Notes under the pieces: model-generated
What the model saw: the letters and a program-made list of their open reading frames with translations, nothing else
Database searches by the model: none
Told to the model about the DNA's origin: nothing
Shown: positions 1 to 6,955 of the stretch, one piece after another
Numbering within the stretch: the stretch's first letter is position 1
How the letters are laid out: each line of letters begins with the position of its first letter
Position numbers and translations under genes: made by a program
Source: Bacteroidales bacterium
GTDB lineage: Bacteria; Bacteroidota; Bacteroidia; Bacteroidales; F082
Length of the DNA: 8,835 nt
Assembly (NCBI GenBank): GCA_017508895.1
Contig: JAFWRA010000237.1
Location: 1 to 8,835, forward strand
Direction of reading: 5' to 3'

Positions 1-1
1 G

Positions 2-74
2 TGACTAAGCTGGGATTCGAACCCAGGACCCCATCCTTAAAAGGGATGTGCTCTACCTGCTGAGCTACTTAGTC
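2..74 (-). tRNA. tRNA-Lys (UUU), copy 1
   Basis: This is the downstream copy of a tandem pair. The minus strand folds into a full 73-base cloverleaf. The acceptor stem is GACTAAG/CTTAGTC, the D arm is GCTC...GAGC, the anticodon stem is CATCC/GGATG with loop CTTTTAA (anticodon TTT, lysine), and the T arm is CTGGG-TTCGAAT-CCCAG. The discriminator base is A at position 2. The sequence is identical to the copy at 83-155, and the two are separated by only 8 bases, so they are probably cut from one transcript. The 3' CCA cannot be judged because the window ends one base further on. Confidence 0.97.
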
Positions 75-82
75 TCCTTGTG

Positions 83-155
83 TGACTAAGCTGGGATTCG
101 AACCCAGGACCCCATCCTTAAAAGGGATGTGCTCTACCTGCTGAGCTACTTAGTC
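83..155 (-). tRNA. tRNA-Lys (UUU), copy 2 (promoter-proximal)
   Basis: This copy is base-for-base identical to the tRNA-Lys at 2-74, with the same 73-base cloverleaf and TTT anticodon in loop CTTTTAA. It is the first gene of the minus-strand tRNA unit and lies about 20 bases downstream of a clear Bacteroidota-type promoter at 175-205. The bases after the discriminator A (position 83) read CA rather than CCA, so CCA is apparently added after transcription. Confidence 0.97.
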
Positions 156-174
156 GACCTCAAATTTGAGTTTG

Positions 175-205
175 CAAAAGTACAACTTTTTTCTCTTTTA
201 GCAAA
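175..205 (-). promoter_or_regulatory. Bacteroidota-type promoter of the tRNA-Lys pair
   Basis: On the minus strand a -33 box TTTG (202-205) is followed by 19 bases and then the -7 box TACTTTTG (175-182). This matches the TTTG-N19-TAnnTTTG pattern known for the Bacteroides primary sigma factor. Transcription would begin around 167-169, a dozen bases before the 5' end of the first tRNA. Confidence 0.8.
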
Positions 206-295
206 AAGTTTTTCCGTTTATATTTTTAACAATTATCACAACATATTGCAGAACAACATATTACAAGCACACAGAAAGTCTATTTTCTAAAAATA

Positions 296-327
296 TTTGC
301 CTAATCGGAGAATTATTTGTACCTTTG
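296..327 (+). promoter_or_regulatory. Bacteroidota-type promoter of the small acidic protein / WbqC-like pair
   Basis: TTTG at 296-299, a 20-base spacer and TACCTTTG at 320-327 match the TTTG...TAnnTTTG consensus. The expected start site (about 333-336) leaves a leader of roughly 16-19 bases before the ATG at 352. Because the -7 box covers 320-327, a TTG start at 325 can be excluded. It is back-to-back with the tRNA promoter across a 120-base AT-rich gap that holds nothing else clear except a 10-base direct repeat (238-247 and 253-262). Confidence 0.75.
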
Positions 328-351
328 TTTCCTCAAACAATTCTTAAAATT

Positions 352-765
352 ATGACTTTCGACATACATATAAAGCAAGGTATAGGCGACTTAAAGTTCG
401 ACATGCCCGTGGAAGAAGTGGTCGCCATTTTGGGCGAAGCCGACGAGGTGGAGACCATCGACAATGCCATCGACGAAACCACCACCGTGCTGCGCTACCA
501 CGACTCTCTCACCCTCTTCTTCGAGGGACCTTACAACCCCACCCTCTCCTGCATCGACATCACCAACGAGGATGCCATCCTCTTCGGCAAGGAAATTTTC
601 GACATGAACGAGAAGGAAATTGTGCGCCTCATGGTCGACAACCACTACTTCGAGCAGGATGTCGACGACGAGGACTGGGGCGAGCGGCGCATCACTTTCA
701 ACGAGGGCAATATCGACTTCTTCCTTGAGGACGACGAACTCATGTCGGTCATCATCGGCAAATGA
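352..765 (+). CDS. small acidic protein of unknown function
   Basis: This is a 137-residue soluble protein with no signal peptide or membrane segment. It is strikingly rich in Asp and Glu, especially in the second half (for example the DVDDEDWGE stretch). The N-terminal GIGDLKFDMPVEEVVAILGEADEVE resembles the short 'G-x-L-x-F-x-M-(S/P)-x-E-E-V...LG-x-P-D' motif seen in several unrelated small bacterial proteins, including some immunity-like families. I do not recognise a specific family, so no function is assigned. The ATG at 352 was chosen because the reading frame's earlier TTG (325) lies inside the promoter -7 box. The stop TGA overlaps the ATG of the next gene (ATGA at 762-765), so the two genes are probably translationally coupled. 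The reading is supported by consistent codon use and a good promoter. Confidence 0.85.
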   Translation: MTFDIHIKQGIGDLKFDMPVEEVVAILGEADEVETIDNAIDETTTVLRYHDSLTLFFEGPYNPTLSCIDITNEDAILFGKEIFDMNEKEIVRLMVDNHYFEQDVDDEDWGERRITFNEGNIDFFLEDDELMSVIIGK

Positions 766-1526
766 CACCTCACCTGCTCTCCACAGCCTACCTCCCCTCG
801 GTAGCCTACATGGCCGTCCTAGCCAGGCACGGCAGCGTCGCCATTGAGCAGAAGGAAACCTTCCCCAAGCAAACCTTCCGCAACCGTGCCGCCATCGCCA
901 CGGGCAACGGTGTGCTGATGCTCAACGTGCCCGTCGTGCGCCCCTACGGCAACCACACCCGCACCGAGCAGATGACACTCTCCTACAACGAGCCCTGGCA
1001 CATCCGCCATTGGCGCGCCATCGTAGCCGCCTACAGTGCCGCCCCCTACTTCCTCTACTACCGCGACGAACTGGAGCATATACTCCTGCAACGCCACGAG
1101 CGCCTCCTCGACCTCAACGACGCCCTCCTGCGCTACCTACTCAAAAAATTCAAAATCGACTGCAAAATCACCTACACCGACACCTTCACATCGCCCACCG
1201 TTCCCCCCTCTCCCACCGACCTCCGCACCCTCCTCACCGACAAGCACACCCTCCCCCACCCGACTTCTTTCGATGCGCCAGCCGTCCCCTCTTTAGAGGG
1301 GGTCCGCGAAGCGGGGGGGTATGTTCCTAAATCCTCTCATCCAACCACCCCACCCCTTTTCAATTCTCAATTCTCAATTCACAATTCTCAATTCCCCTCC
1401 TATCCCCAAGTCTTCGACACCCGCCTCGGCTTCCTACCCAACCTCAGCGCCATCGACCTCCTCTTCAACCTCGGCCCCGAAGCCAAACCCCTGCTCCTCC
1501 AAACCGCCCCAATCCTCCAATCATAA
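762..1526 (+). CDS. WbqC-like family protein with an in-frame repeat insertion
   Basis: The 254-residue protein matches the WbqC-like family as I know it. The N-terminus (LLSTAYLPSVAYMAVLARHGSVAIEQKETFPKQTFRNR at about 5-42) has the family's opening, followed by the L-x-V-P-V block, and TLSYNEPWHIRHWRAIVAAYSAAPYF (72-97). The C-terminal block YPQVFDTRLGFLPNLSAIDLLFNLGPEA (214-241) is also typical. WbqC relatives occur near O-antigen and surface-polysaccharide genes, but the biochemical role is not firmly known. Residues about 171-212 do not belong to the family: they are encoded by a GC-rich hairpin followed by AATTCTC heptamer repeats, and the reading frame survives. A Pro/Thr-rich linker (143-170) precedes the insertion. 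The start overlaps the previous stop by 4 bases. The gene converges on hsdR, with 220 bases between the stops. Confidence 0.85.
   Translation: MTPHLLSTAYLPSVAYMAVLARHGSVAIEQKETFPKQTFRNRAAIATGNGVLMLNVPVVRPYGNHTRTEQMTLSYNEPWHIRHWRAIVAAYSAAPYFLYYRDELEHILLQRHERLLDLNDALLRYLLKKFKIDCKITYTDTFTSPTVPPSPTDLRTLLTDKHTLPHPTSFDAPAVPSLEGVREAGGYVPKSSHPTTPPLFNSQFSIHNSQFPSYPQVFDTRLGFLPNLSAIDLLFNLGPEAKPLLLQTAPILQS
1286..1395 (+). repeat. Repeat DNA inserted in frame in the WbqC-like gene
   Basis: Three pieces are visible in order. A perfect hairpin CCCCTC-TTTA-GAGGGG spans 1286-1301. A second small hairpin CCGC-GAA-GCGG (1304-1314) runs into a G-run. After a spacer come about four tandem copies of a 7-base unit (AATTCTC, with one AATTCAC variant) at about 1361-1395. 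Such hairpin-plus-heptamer modules are typical of dispersed intergenic repeats in Bacteroidales, as I recall. Here the module lies inside an open reading frame and is translated (LEGVREAGG... then NSQFSIHNSQF). The outer limits are approximate. Confidence 0.7.
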
Positions 1527-1664
1527 ATACAACCGCGAACCTCACCAATCTGCGAATCTCCATTCGTAATATTCGTATATTCTTCAACAATACCAATCTG
1601 CCACAAACCCTAATAACCGATTTGGGTTAAATGAGCGATAACGAGCGGAAAATGTGTTGACACA

Positions 1665-1732
1665 ATAAATAGCTTCTTGGGGAACGACCGTTTTATGCGT
1701 TGAAGTATTGACTTCCACTTGTCGCTATTTAT
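1665..1732. repeat. Inverted repeat between the convergent WbqC-like gene and hsdR
   Basis: ATAAATAGC (1665-1673) and its exact complement GCTATTTAT (1724-1732) flank 50 bases. Inside them is a small perfect hairpin GAAGT-ATTG-ACTTC (1702-1715). The whole lies just past the hsdR stop and could fold as a transcript end for hsdR. There is no GC-rich stem followed by a T-run, so I do not call it an intrinsic terminator. The rest of the 1527-1746 gap holds a 10-base direct repeat ACCAATCTGC (1544-1553 and 1592-1601) and ATTCGTA-type repeats, but no gene. Confidence 0.4.
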
Positions 1733-1746
1733 ATGACGTTATGATA

Positions 1747-4113
1747 CTATATCACATACAACCTCCGCTGAAAACTATAGAAAGTGTTCTTGGCATTGTC
1801 CAGACCTCCGAGGGCCGCTATGCCGTCTTGTGTCGAGCCGTATTTCATCTTCAACAGCTCGGGCAGCTTGCTCGTACCTAGTTCTTCGACACCTTCACGC
1901 AGGTATAGCGAAATAACATATCTGACAAATTCCTGTTGCCTTGCAGCCAACCCCGCCACATAGGCATCGGTACGTAGCACACGCTCTTTCCTCTGGATGG
2001 GCTCCACATTGAACGAAACGTATTCAAGCACATCCAACAAGTCGGAGTCTTCCGCATCAATCAGCGTTCTTATGCTGTTCAATGTATCTTTGTCGTAACC
2101 GGCTTCGCCCATCTTCTCCAACAGTTCCTCGCGCGTCTTGGGTGAAGACCATTTCTCTGTCAGGTCTTCAATCGAGGTATAGAATTCGGGCATCTTGCCG
2201 AACATCTCGTTCAAGAATTCCTCTGCACTGATAGGTTTGCCGTCCGCTCCCCAGAACATGTCCGATTTGATAAAGCGGATTTTCCTCGTCCTGCCGTCCG
2301 ACAAACGGATTTCCAGTTTCTCAGGCTTGGGGCAAATACAAGGGTCTTGTCCGCATACTGGACATACATGAGGCGGCTTTGGCGGCTTCGGTTTATATTC
2401 ATGGCCGGGGTCACCAGCTTTTCCGTCATCCTCATCGTCGTCACCGTACCCCCCTTCGCAAGTACATGGATTGTTACCGCATACAGGACAAACAGGCTCA
2501 CCGTCCCATGTTGGGTCTTGGAAGTTCTCGTAAGCCTTCACGAAGTCGTAGATGGAAAAATAATATTTGCCCTCGAAAAGTCTCGTTCCCCTGCCAATGA
2601 TCTGCTTGAACTCAATCATACTCTTGATGGGTCTGAGCAAAACGATGTTTCGCACGTTCAAGGCATCCACACCCGTTGAAAGTTTCTGCGACGTGGTCAG
2701 TATAGTCGGGATGGTCTTTTCGTTGTCTTGGAAATCACTTAGGTATTGCTCCCCTGTCTCGCCATCATTCGCCGTGACACGTACCGCATATTCGGGATTG
2801 CCCTTGTGGAAGCGGTTTATCATATCCCTGATTTGCCCTGCGTGGTTCTGTGTTGAGCAAAACACGATGGTCTTCTCGTCGGGCTTGATGTGCGACATAA
2901 ACTCCTTCACACGGGCTTCGTCACGCTGCTTGATATAGATATTGCCGGCATAGAAATCCTTCTCCGTATACACCTTGCCTTCTTCCACCTCGCCCGACAG
3001 CACCTCGTCTTCGGGGCTATAGATATAGTCGTCTATCGTGCCCTGCATCTTGCAATGCCTAAAGGGTGTCAAGAAGCCGTCGTCGATGCCTTGTTTCAAG
3101 GAATACTGATAAACGGGCTCACCAAAGTATTTGTAGGTGTCTGCATTGATTTCCCGTCTTGGTGTTGCCGTCAGGCCGATTTGTACGGCAGGGCTGAAAT
3201 ATTCAAGAATTGCCCGCCAATTACTCTCATCTTTCGCTCCTCCTCGGTGGCACTCGTCCACAATCACCAGGTCGAAAAAGTCCTTCGGATATTCGCCGAA
3301 GACATATTTCCCCTCCTCGCCCGTCATAAAGGTTTGGAAGATGGTGAAGAACACCGAGCCGTTGGTTGGCACTTTGCCGTTCTTCCGGATGCTGTCGGGC
3401 TTGATGCGTACAAGGGCATCGGGGGCAAAGCCAAAGAAGCCGTTGAAGGCTTGATTTGCTAACACGTTGCGGTCGGCAAGAAACAGGATGCGGGGTCTGT
3501 TGCCTGTCTTCTTTACGTTCCACTTGGTCTGAAAGAGTTTCCAAGCGATTTGGAAGGCTATGTAGGTCTTACCCGTTCCCGTTGCAAGGGTCAGCAATAT
3601 GCGGTCTTTACCCGCAGCCATGGCTGTCAGGGCCTTGTTGATGGCGATTTCTTGATAGTAGCGTGGGGTCTTTGTCCCATTGTTGAACAAGGGCTGCTCG
3701 TTGAACTTATCCCGCCATTCGTCAGCATCGCCGAAAGTCCAACTCCATAGTTCTTCGGGTGTGGGATAGGCTGACACTTCCTGCTCCTCGCCCGTCTCCA
3801 TATCCATCGCATATATCTTATCGCCGTTGGTGGCATAGGTAAAGCGGATATTAAGCATTTTGGCATATTGCTTCGCTTGAGCCACGCCATCTGACACATC
3901 CTTTTCATCGCTCTTTGCCTCTACCACAGCCAACTTCACCCCCTTATAACTCAGAATATAGTCAGCCTTCAGGGGTTTCGGGGCAACGCTCTTACTCACC
4001 CTTCCGTTGGTGATGGCATACTCCACGATGATGTGGCTCTGCTCAACCACGTTCCACCCCGCTTTCTTCAATGCGGGGTCTATCTTGTTCAATCGGGTTT
4101 GGGCTTCGTTCAT
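1747..4113 (-). CDS. hsdR: Type I restriction enzyme R subunit (nuclease-translocase)
   Basis: HsdR joins HsdM and HsdS to form the restriction complex, translocates unmodified DNA using ATP and cuts it away from the site. The 788-residue protein starts with a PD-(D/E)XK nuclease domain (D51, E65, K67 in VVEAK). The two RecA-like motor domains follow: Walker A ATGTGKT (177-183), Walker B DECH (286-289), TATP (315-318) and QxxGRxxR (504-511). The C-terminal helical region (about 600-788) resembles the EcoEI-type R C-terminus. The length fits the EcoAI/EcoEI (Type IB) branch rather than the longer EcoKI or EcoR124I subunits. All key motif residues are present, so it looks functional. Residues 542-594 carry two CPVCGxxPCxC motifs joined by an acidic, then Pro/Lys-rich, linker. 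It is the last gene of the operon, 30 bases after the small membrane protein. I see no promoter of its own. Confidence 0.97.
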   Translation of the reverse strand: MNEAQTRLNKIDPALKKAGWNVVEQSHIIVEYAITNGRVSKSVAPKPLKADYILSYKGVKLAVVEAKSDEKDVSDGVAQAKQYAKMLNIRFTYATNGDKIYAMDMETGEEQEVSAYPTPEELWSWTFGDADEWRDKFNEQPLFNNGTKTPRYYQEIAINKALTAMAAGKDRILLTLATGTGKTYIAFQIAWKLFQTKWNVKKTGNRPRILFLADRNVLANQAFNGFFGFAPDALVRIKPDSIRKNGKVPTNGSVFFTIFQTFMTGEEGKYVFGEYPKDFFDLVIVDECHRGGAKDESNWRAILEYFSPAVQIGLTATPRREINADTYKYFGEPVYQYSLKQGIDDGFLTPFRHCKMQGTIDDYIYSPEDEVLSGEVEEGKVYTEKDFYAGNIYIKQRDEARVKEFMSHIKPDEKTIVFCSTQNHAGQIRDMINRFHKGNPEYAVRVTANDGETGEQYLSDFQDNEKTIPTILTTSQKLSTGVDALNVRNIVLLRPIKSMIEFKQIIGRGTRLFEGKYYFSIYDFVKAYENFQDPTWDGEPVCPVCGNNPCTCEGGYGDDDEDDGKAGDPGHEYKPKPPKPPHVCPVCGQDPCICPKPEKLEIRLSDGRTRKIRFIKSDMFWGADGKPISAEEFLNEMFGKMPEFYTSIEDLTEKWSSPKTREELLEKMGEAGYDKDTLNSIRTLIDAEDSDLLDVLEYVSFNVEPIQRKERVLRTDAYVAGLAARQQEFVRYVISLYLREGVEELGTSKLPELLKMKYGSTQDGIAALGGLDNAKNTFYSFQRRLYVI

Positions 4114-4143
4114 TTTTACATAATTAAAATAGAAAAACGCAAC

Positions 4144-4704
4144 TTATGAAAATAATGACAAAACTACAGAAACAATCATAGTAGCAATGGCAACCCAAAC
4201 GGCTATTTTTGTCGTTTTAAGAGATTTGTTTGCTATAGATAGAGTTCTCTCTTCATAAGTCTCAAAACCATCATTATACAGTTTTCTTAAAGCAGTAGTG
4301 ACGATAATTAAACCATTAAAAAAATCCGCCAATGGCAATGTGTCATTGTTAAATTCAAACTTCCTCTTAGGAGTATTTTTCGTTCCCATAAGAAAATTAT
4401 AAGTTTTAAACTGAAAAGGAACAACAATAATGTATTTTTCGTCAATAAGCTCCTTTATCACCTGAAGTTTATAAATCACTTTATAAAGCTTATCAAAATT
4501 TTCGCCTACCAATTCTTCATCTGAATATGTACAGCCTAAATAGTACTTTCCATTAGGTTCGGTTTGTATATATTCTATGCGGAATACTTCATCGTCTTTG
4601 AAAAAGACATCCTGCATAAAATTCATTCCTACTTTAAAGTTCTTAAAATTGTAGTCAAGAAGGTCTTTTATGATTTCTTTTTCAGTCTCATTATACTTTT
4701 TCAT
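4144..4704 (-). CDS. unrecognised protein with C-terminal membrane segment, inside the restriction operon
   Basis: I do not recognise this 186-residue protein. Residues 1-160 appear soluble, are rich in Lys, Glu, Phe and Tyr, and contain no obvious catalytic motif. Residues about 167-185 (IAVWVAIATMIVSVVLSLF) form one hydrophobic segment at the extreme C-terminus, preceded by lysines K160, K163 and K166. This suggests a tail-anchored membrane protein with its N-terminal part in the cytoplasm. The segment 124-139 (PLADFFNGLIIVTTAL) is mildly hydrophobic. The gene starts 14 bases after the hsdS stop and ends 30 bases before hsdR, so it is very likely co-transcribed. Base composition differs sharply: two 60-base stretches I counted are about 27% and 32% G+C, against about 55% in a stretch of hsdR. 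This suggests later acquisition. A role in defence is inferred from position only. Confidence 0.8.
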   Translation of the reverse strand: MKKYNETEKEIIKDLLDYNFKNFKVGMNFMQDVFFKDDEVFRIEYIQTEPNGKYYLGCTYSDEELVGENFDKLYKVIYKLQVIKELIDEKYIIVVPFQFKTYNFLMGTKNTPKRKFEFNNDTLPLADFFNGLIIVTTALRKLYNDGFETYEERTLSIANKSLKTTKIAVWVAIATMIVSVVLSLFS

Positions 4705-4718
4705 GGCTCGATATTTTT

Positions 4719-5891
4719 CTATATTTCTCCGTTAAACGCCTTTCTCAACAAGGCTTGTTTCAGGTCATCGCACAGGGCAATGGTCTTTTCATAGTTCGCT
4801 TGAAGGGTCTTGCATTTTTCGTTCAAGGCATCAAGGCGGGCAACAATTTGCTGCTGTTCGGATAATTCAGGGACTGAGATGTCAAATCCAAGAACGTCAT
4901 TCATATTTGCTCTCGGCATACGACAGCCCGCACAAGTAGCATTTATTCTATCTGTTATAGCGTCTGACAAAAACCAATACATCAAAAGATGAGGCAATAA
5001 TTCTTTTGTCTCTATTGGGAAAATTTCCGTTGAGCAACACCCTTCAAAATCGGCAACAAAAACCTTTTTTAAGTATGGACGTAGCCTGCCATACATCACA
5101 TATCCACTGTGAAATCTAAAAGTTGTGCTTAGTACATCCGCACCATTTTGAAGACCAAGCAGTTTTCCTGAACCTGTTTCGATGTTTTCCATACCAACAT
5201 ATTTCAAATGCGAATAATGTCCTTGCTCTTTTTGGTATTTACACACATCTCCAAATTTCTTTTTCTGCCATCCTTCTTTCGGCTCTAACTCTTTCTTCAA
5301 CGCCGCCTGAAACAAATCCTTTGCGTTCTGCAAGTTCCGCTCAGCGTTGGCTTTCAGGGTGTCAATCTTGGCAAATTCGGCATCCAACAGGTTCACAATG
5401 CGCTGCTGCTCGGATAGTTCAGGATAATGGAAACTCATCGAAACATAACCCTTGAAATCAAGATTGCGGAAGCCAACAAGGTTAGATTGATACTTTTCCG
5501 TTTCGCCTTCAAAATAAAGGAATGTCAAATACTTATGTAGGTACTCAGGTAATATCTCCGATTGGTTCTTTACCCTCAGTGCCGATGTGAAGTTGCAAAA
5601 AGAAAAATCCTCATCATCAATATCAAACAAAATAACCCTTCCAACAGGCTGTTTTGGGCCACCACCTGACTTTTCCACAATAATATCGCCTCTTCTCAGC
5701 CTTCTTGCGTTCATCTTCTTCTCTTCAACCTCAATGATTGCAAGGTCATCCAATTTCATTTTGCAATCTTTGGAAAAGTTGGTAGTGCGAAGAATTTTGG
5801 CGGTTGTAAAAGGAGCTTTTGCTCCTTTCCAAATGCCATTCATCTGTTCGCAAGCATCTTGTATTGTTGTGGTTTTCCAACCTTGTTTCAT
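4719..5891 (-). CDS. hsdS: Type I restriction-modification specificity subunit
   Basis: HsdS chooses the DNA site for the methyltransferase and restriction complexes. The 390-residue protein has the full two-TRD layout: TRD1 at about 5-155, a central helical spacer at about 156-205, TRD2 at about 206-340, and a C-terminal helical spacer at about 341-390. Each spacer begins with PELSEQQ(R/Q)IV..LDA (158-163 and 342-347), an internal repeat that is also visible in DNA (20 of 22 bases identical, 552 bases apart). The two TRDs differ, so a bipartite asymmetric target is expected but cannot be read from sequence. I chose the ATG at 5891, 16 bases after the upstream gene's stop. A longer TTG start at 5918 would add nine residues outside the family core. 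TRD DNA is poorer in G+C than the spacer DNA, as expected if TRDs are exchanged. Confidence 0.95.
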   Translation of the reverse strand: MKQGWKTTTIQDACEQMNGIWKGAKAPFTTAKILRTTNFSKDCKMKLDDLAIIEVEEKKMNARRLRRGDIIVEKSGGGPKQPVGRVILFDIDDEDFSFCNFTSALRVKNQSEILPEYLHKYLTFLYFEGETEKYQSNLVGFRNLDFKGYVSMSFHYPELSEQQRIVNLLDAEFAKIDTLKANAERNLQNAKDLFQAALKKELEPKEGWQKKKFGDVCKYQKEQGHYSHLKYVGMENIETGSGKLLGLQNGADVLSTTFRFHSGYVMYGRLRPYLKKVFVADFEGCCSTEIFPIETKELLPHLLMYWFLSDAITDRINATCAGCRMPRANMNDVLGFDISVPELSEQQQIVARLDALNEKCKTLQANYEKTIALCDDLKQALLRKAFNGEI

Positions 5892-5907
5892 AGCATCCCA
5901 ATGATTT

Positions 5908-6945
5908 TCAGTTTTCAATTTCCAACATTCTTTTCACCTCAGCAATAAGTTGCTCCTTATCGGGCAGACAAAGCGTGTATTTTGAGGCGAAAATCTGGTT
6001 GGAAAGGCCTCCTAAGGCATATTCAGCGGTAAGGTTGTCTTTCTCAGTGCATAGGATTATTCCTATGGGAGGATTATCGCCCTCATCATTAACCTCCGTG
6101 GCGTAGTAGTTAAGATACATATTCAGTTGTCCGGCAGCCTCTGGGGTCAGTTTGGTGCGTTTCAACTCTATCAGCACATACGCCTTCAAAATCTTGTTGT
6201 AGAACACCATATCAACATAATAATGCGTGTTGTTTAGGGTAACTCTTTGTTGTGTCCCCACAAACATAAAACCTCTTCCTAGTTCCAGAAGAAAGTCTTC
6301 GATTCCCTTTACCAGCATTCGTTCCAAGTCGCTTTCCATCACCGGTTTCTTTTCAGGGATGCCCAAAAACTCAAATACGTATGGGTCTTTTATTATGTCG
6401 CTTGGCTGGCTTATTTCAATGCCTTTGCTTGCCAGTTGCAACACCTTTTCTTTATTGGCTTTCCCGTCCGACAAAAGTAAGCGTTCGAAAAGCGAACTGT
6501 CAATCTGCCGTTTTAGTTCGCGGAACGACCACCCAGCATTGACACACTCCTTTTCGTAAAACATCCGTTTGTCGTCATCCGCGATGGTGAGCAGCTCGCA
6601 ATAATGACTCCAGGTCAATTTGTTAGACAGTGTCTGACAAATTGGATATTTAATATACAACATTCTCATCCAATGCAAGTTGGAGCGAGAAAATCCTTTA
6701 CCAAACTCTTTTGTCAATCGCTTTGACAATTCGTTCAGTACCTGTTTCCCATATTCTGCACGTTGTTTATTGTTTTGTTCATCCTCGATAATCAATCTTC
6801 CTACATTCCAATACGTAAGGACAAGTGCGTTATTCACTTGTACCGCAACCGCTTTTCTTGCATTCTGCAACAGTTGGGCTATTTGCGAATACAGTCCATT
6901 TTCGGAGGTGATTTCTCTATTATTGTTTTCAATCGTTTTCATCAT
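5908..6945 (-). CDS. DUF1016/YhcG-family PD-(D/E)XK nuclease
   Basis: The 345-residue protein matches the YhcG family. An N-terminal DUF1016-type helical domain (about 15-165, including ALVLTYWNVGRLI and the GKGFSRSNLHWMRMLY block) is followed by a C-terminal nuclease fold (about 185-340). The likely catalytic residues are D245 (YYVDMVFYN) and E260-x-K262 (VLIELKR), followed by the conserved Q273 and the PPIGIILCTEKD strand (292-303). All are intact and the length is typical of the family. Such proteins are common in Type I restriction loci between hsdM and hsdS. Their exact contribution is not established: an accessory nuclease or a defence helper are both possible. Translation starts at ATGATG (6945 or 6942), 10 bases after the hsdM stop, with a GGAAG just upstream. 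It is probably expressed from the hsdM promoter. Confidence 0.93.
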   Translation of the reverse strand: MMKTIENNNREITSENGLYSQIAQLLQNARKAVAVQVNNALVLTYWNVGRLIIEDEQNNKQRAEYGKQVLNELSKRLTKEFGKGFSRSNLHWMRMLYIKYPICQTLSNKLTWSHYCELLTIADDDKRMFYEKECVNAGWSFRELKRQIDSSLFERLLLSDGKANKEKVLQLASKGIEISQPSDIIKDPYVFEFLGIPEKKPVMESDLERMLVKGIEDFLLELGRGFMFVGTQQRVTLNNTHYYVDMVFYNKILKAYVLIELKRTKLTPEAAGQLNMYLNYYATEVNDEGDNPPIGIILCTEKDNLTAEYALGGLSNQIFASKYTLCLPDKEQLIAEVKRMLEIEN

Positions 6946-6955
6946 CTTCCTTTTC

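Noticed and set aside
2..155. tRNA attachment site for an integrated element
   Set aside because: The second copy is a complete tRNA, not a short 3' fragment, and no integrase or att-like repeat is visible.
325..351. TTG start at 325 for the small acidic protein
   Set aside because: The codon lies inside the predicted -7 promoter box (320-327), so it would not be in the transcript. The ATG at 352 is used.
1010..1330. Pro/Arg-rich frame overlapping the WbqC-like gene
   Set aside because: Its low-complexity composition is what a shifted frame of a C-rich gene gives. The WbqC frame has the family motifs.
2890..3462. Plus-strand open frame of 190 codons opposite hsdR
   Set aside because: It is antisense to the motor domain of hsdR, and its residues mirror conserved HsdR codons. 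No independent support was found.
4719..5891. Phase-variable hsdS inversion locus
   Set aside because: There is only one hsdS, no partial hsdS cassette and no recombinase gene in the window. The internal repeats are direct, not inverted.
5892..5918. TTG start at 5918 for hsdS, overlapping the YhcG-like gene
   Set aside because: The nine extra residues (MKTENHWDA) are not part of the family core, and an ATG at 5891 opens the normal HsdS N-terminus.
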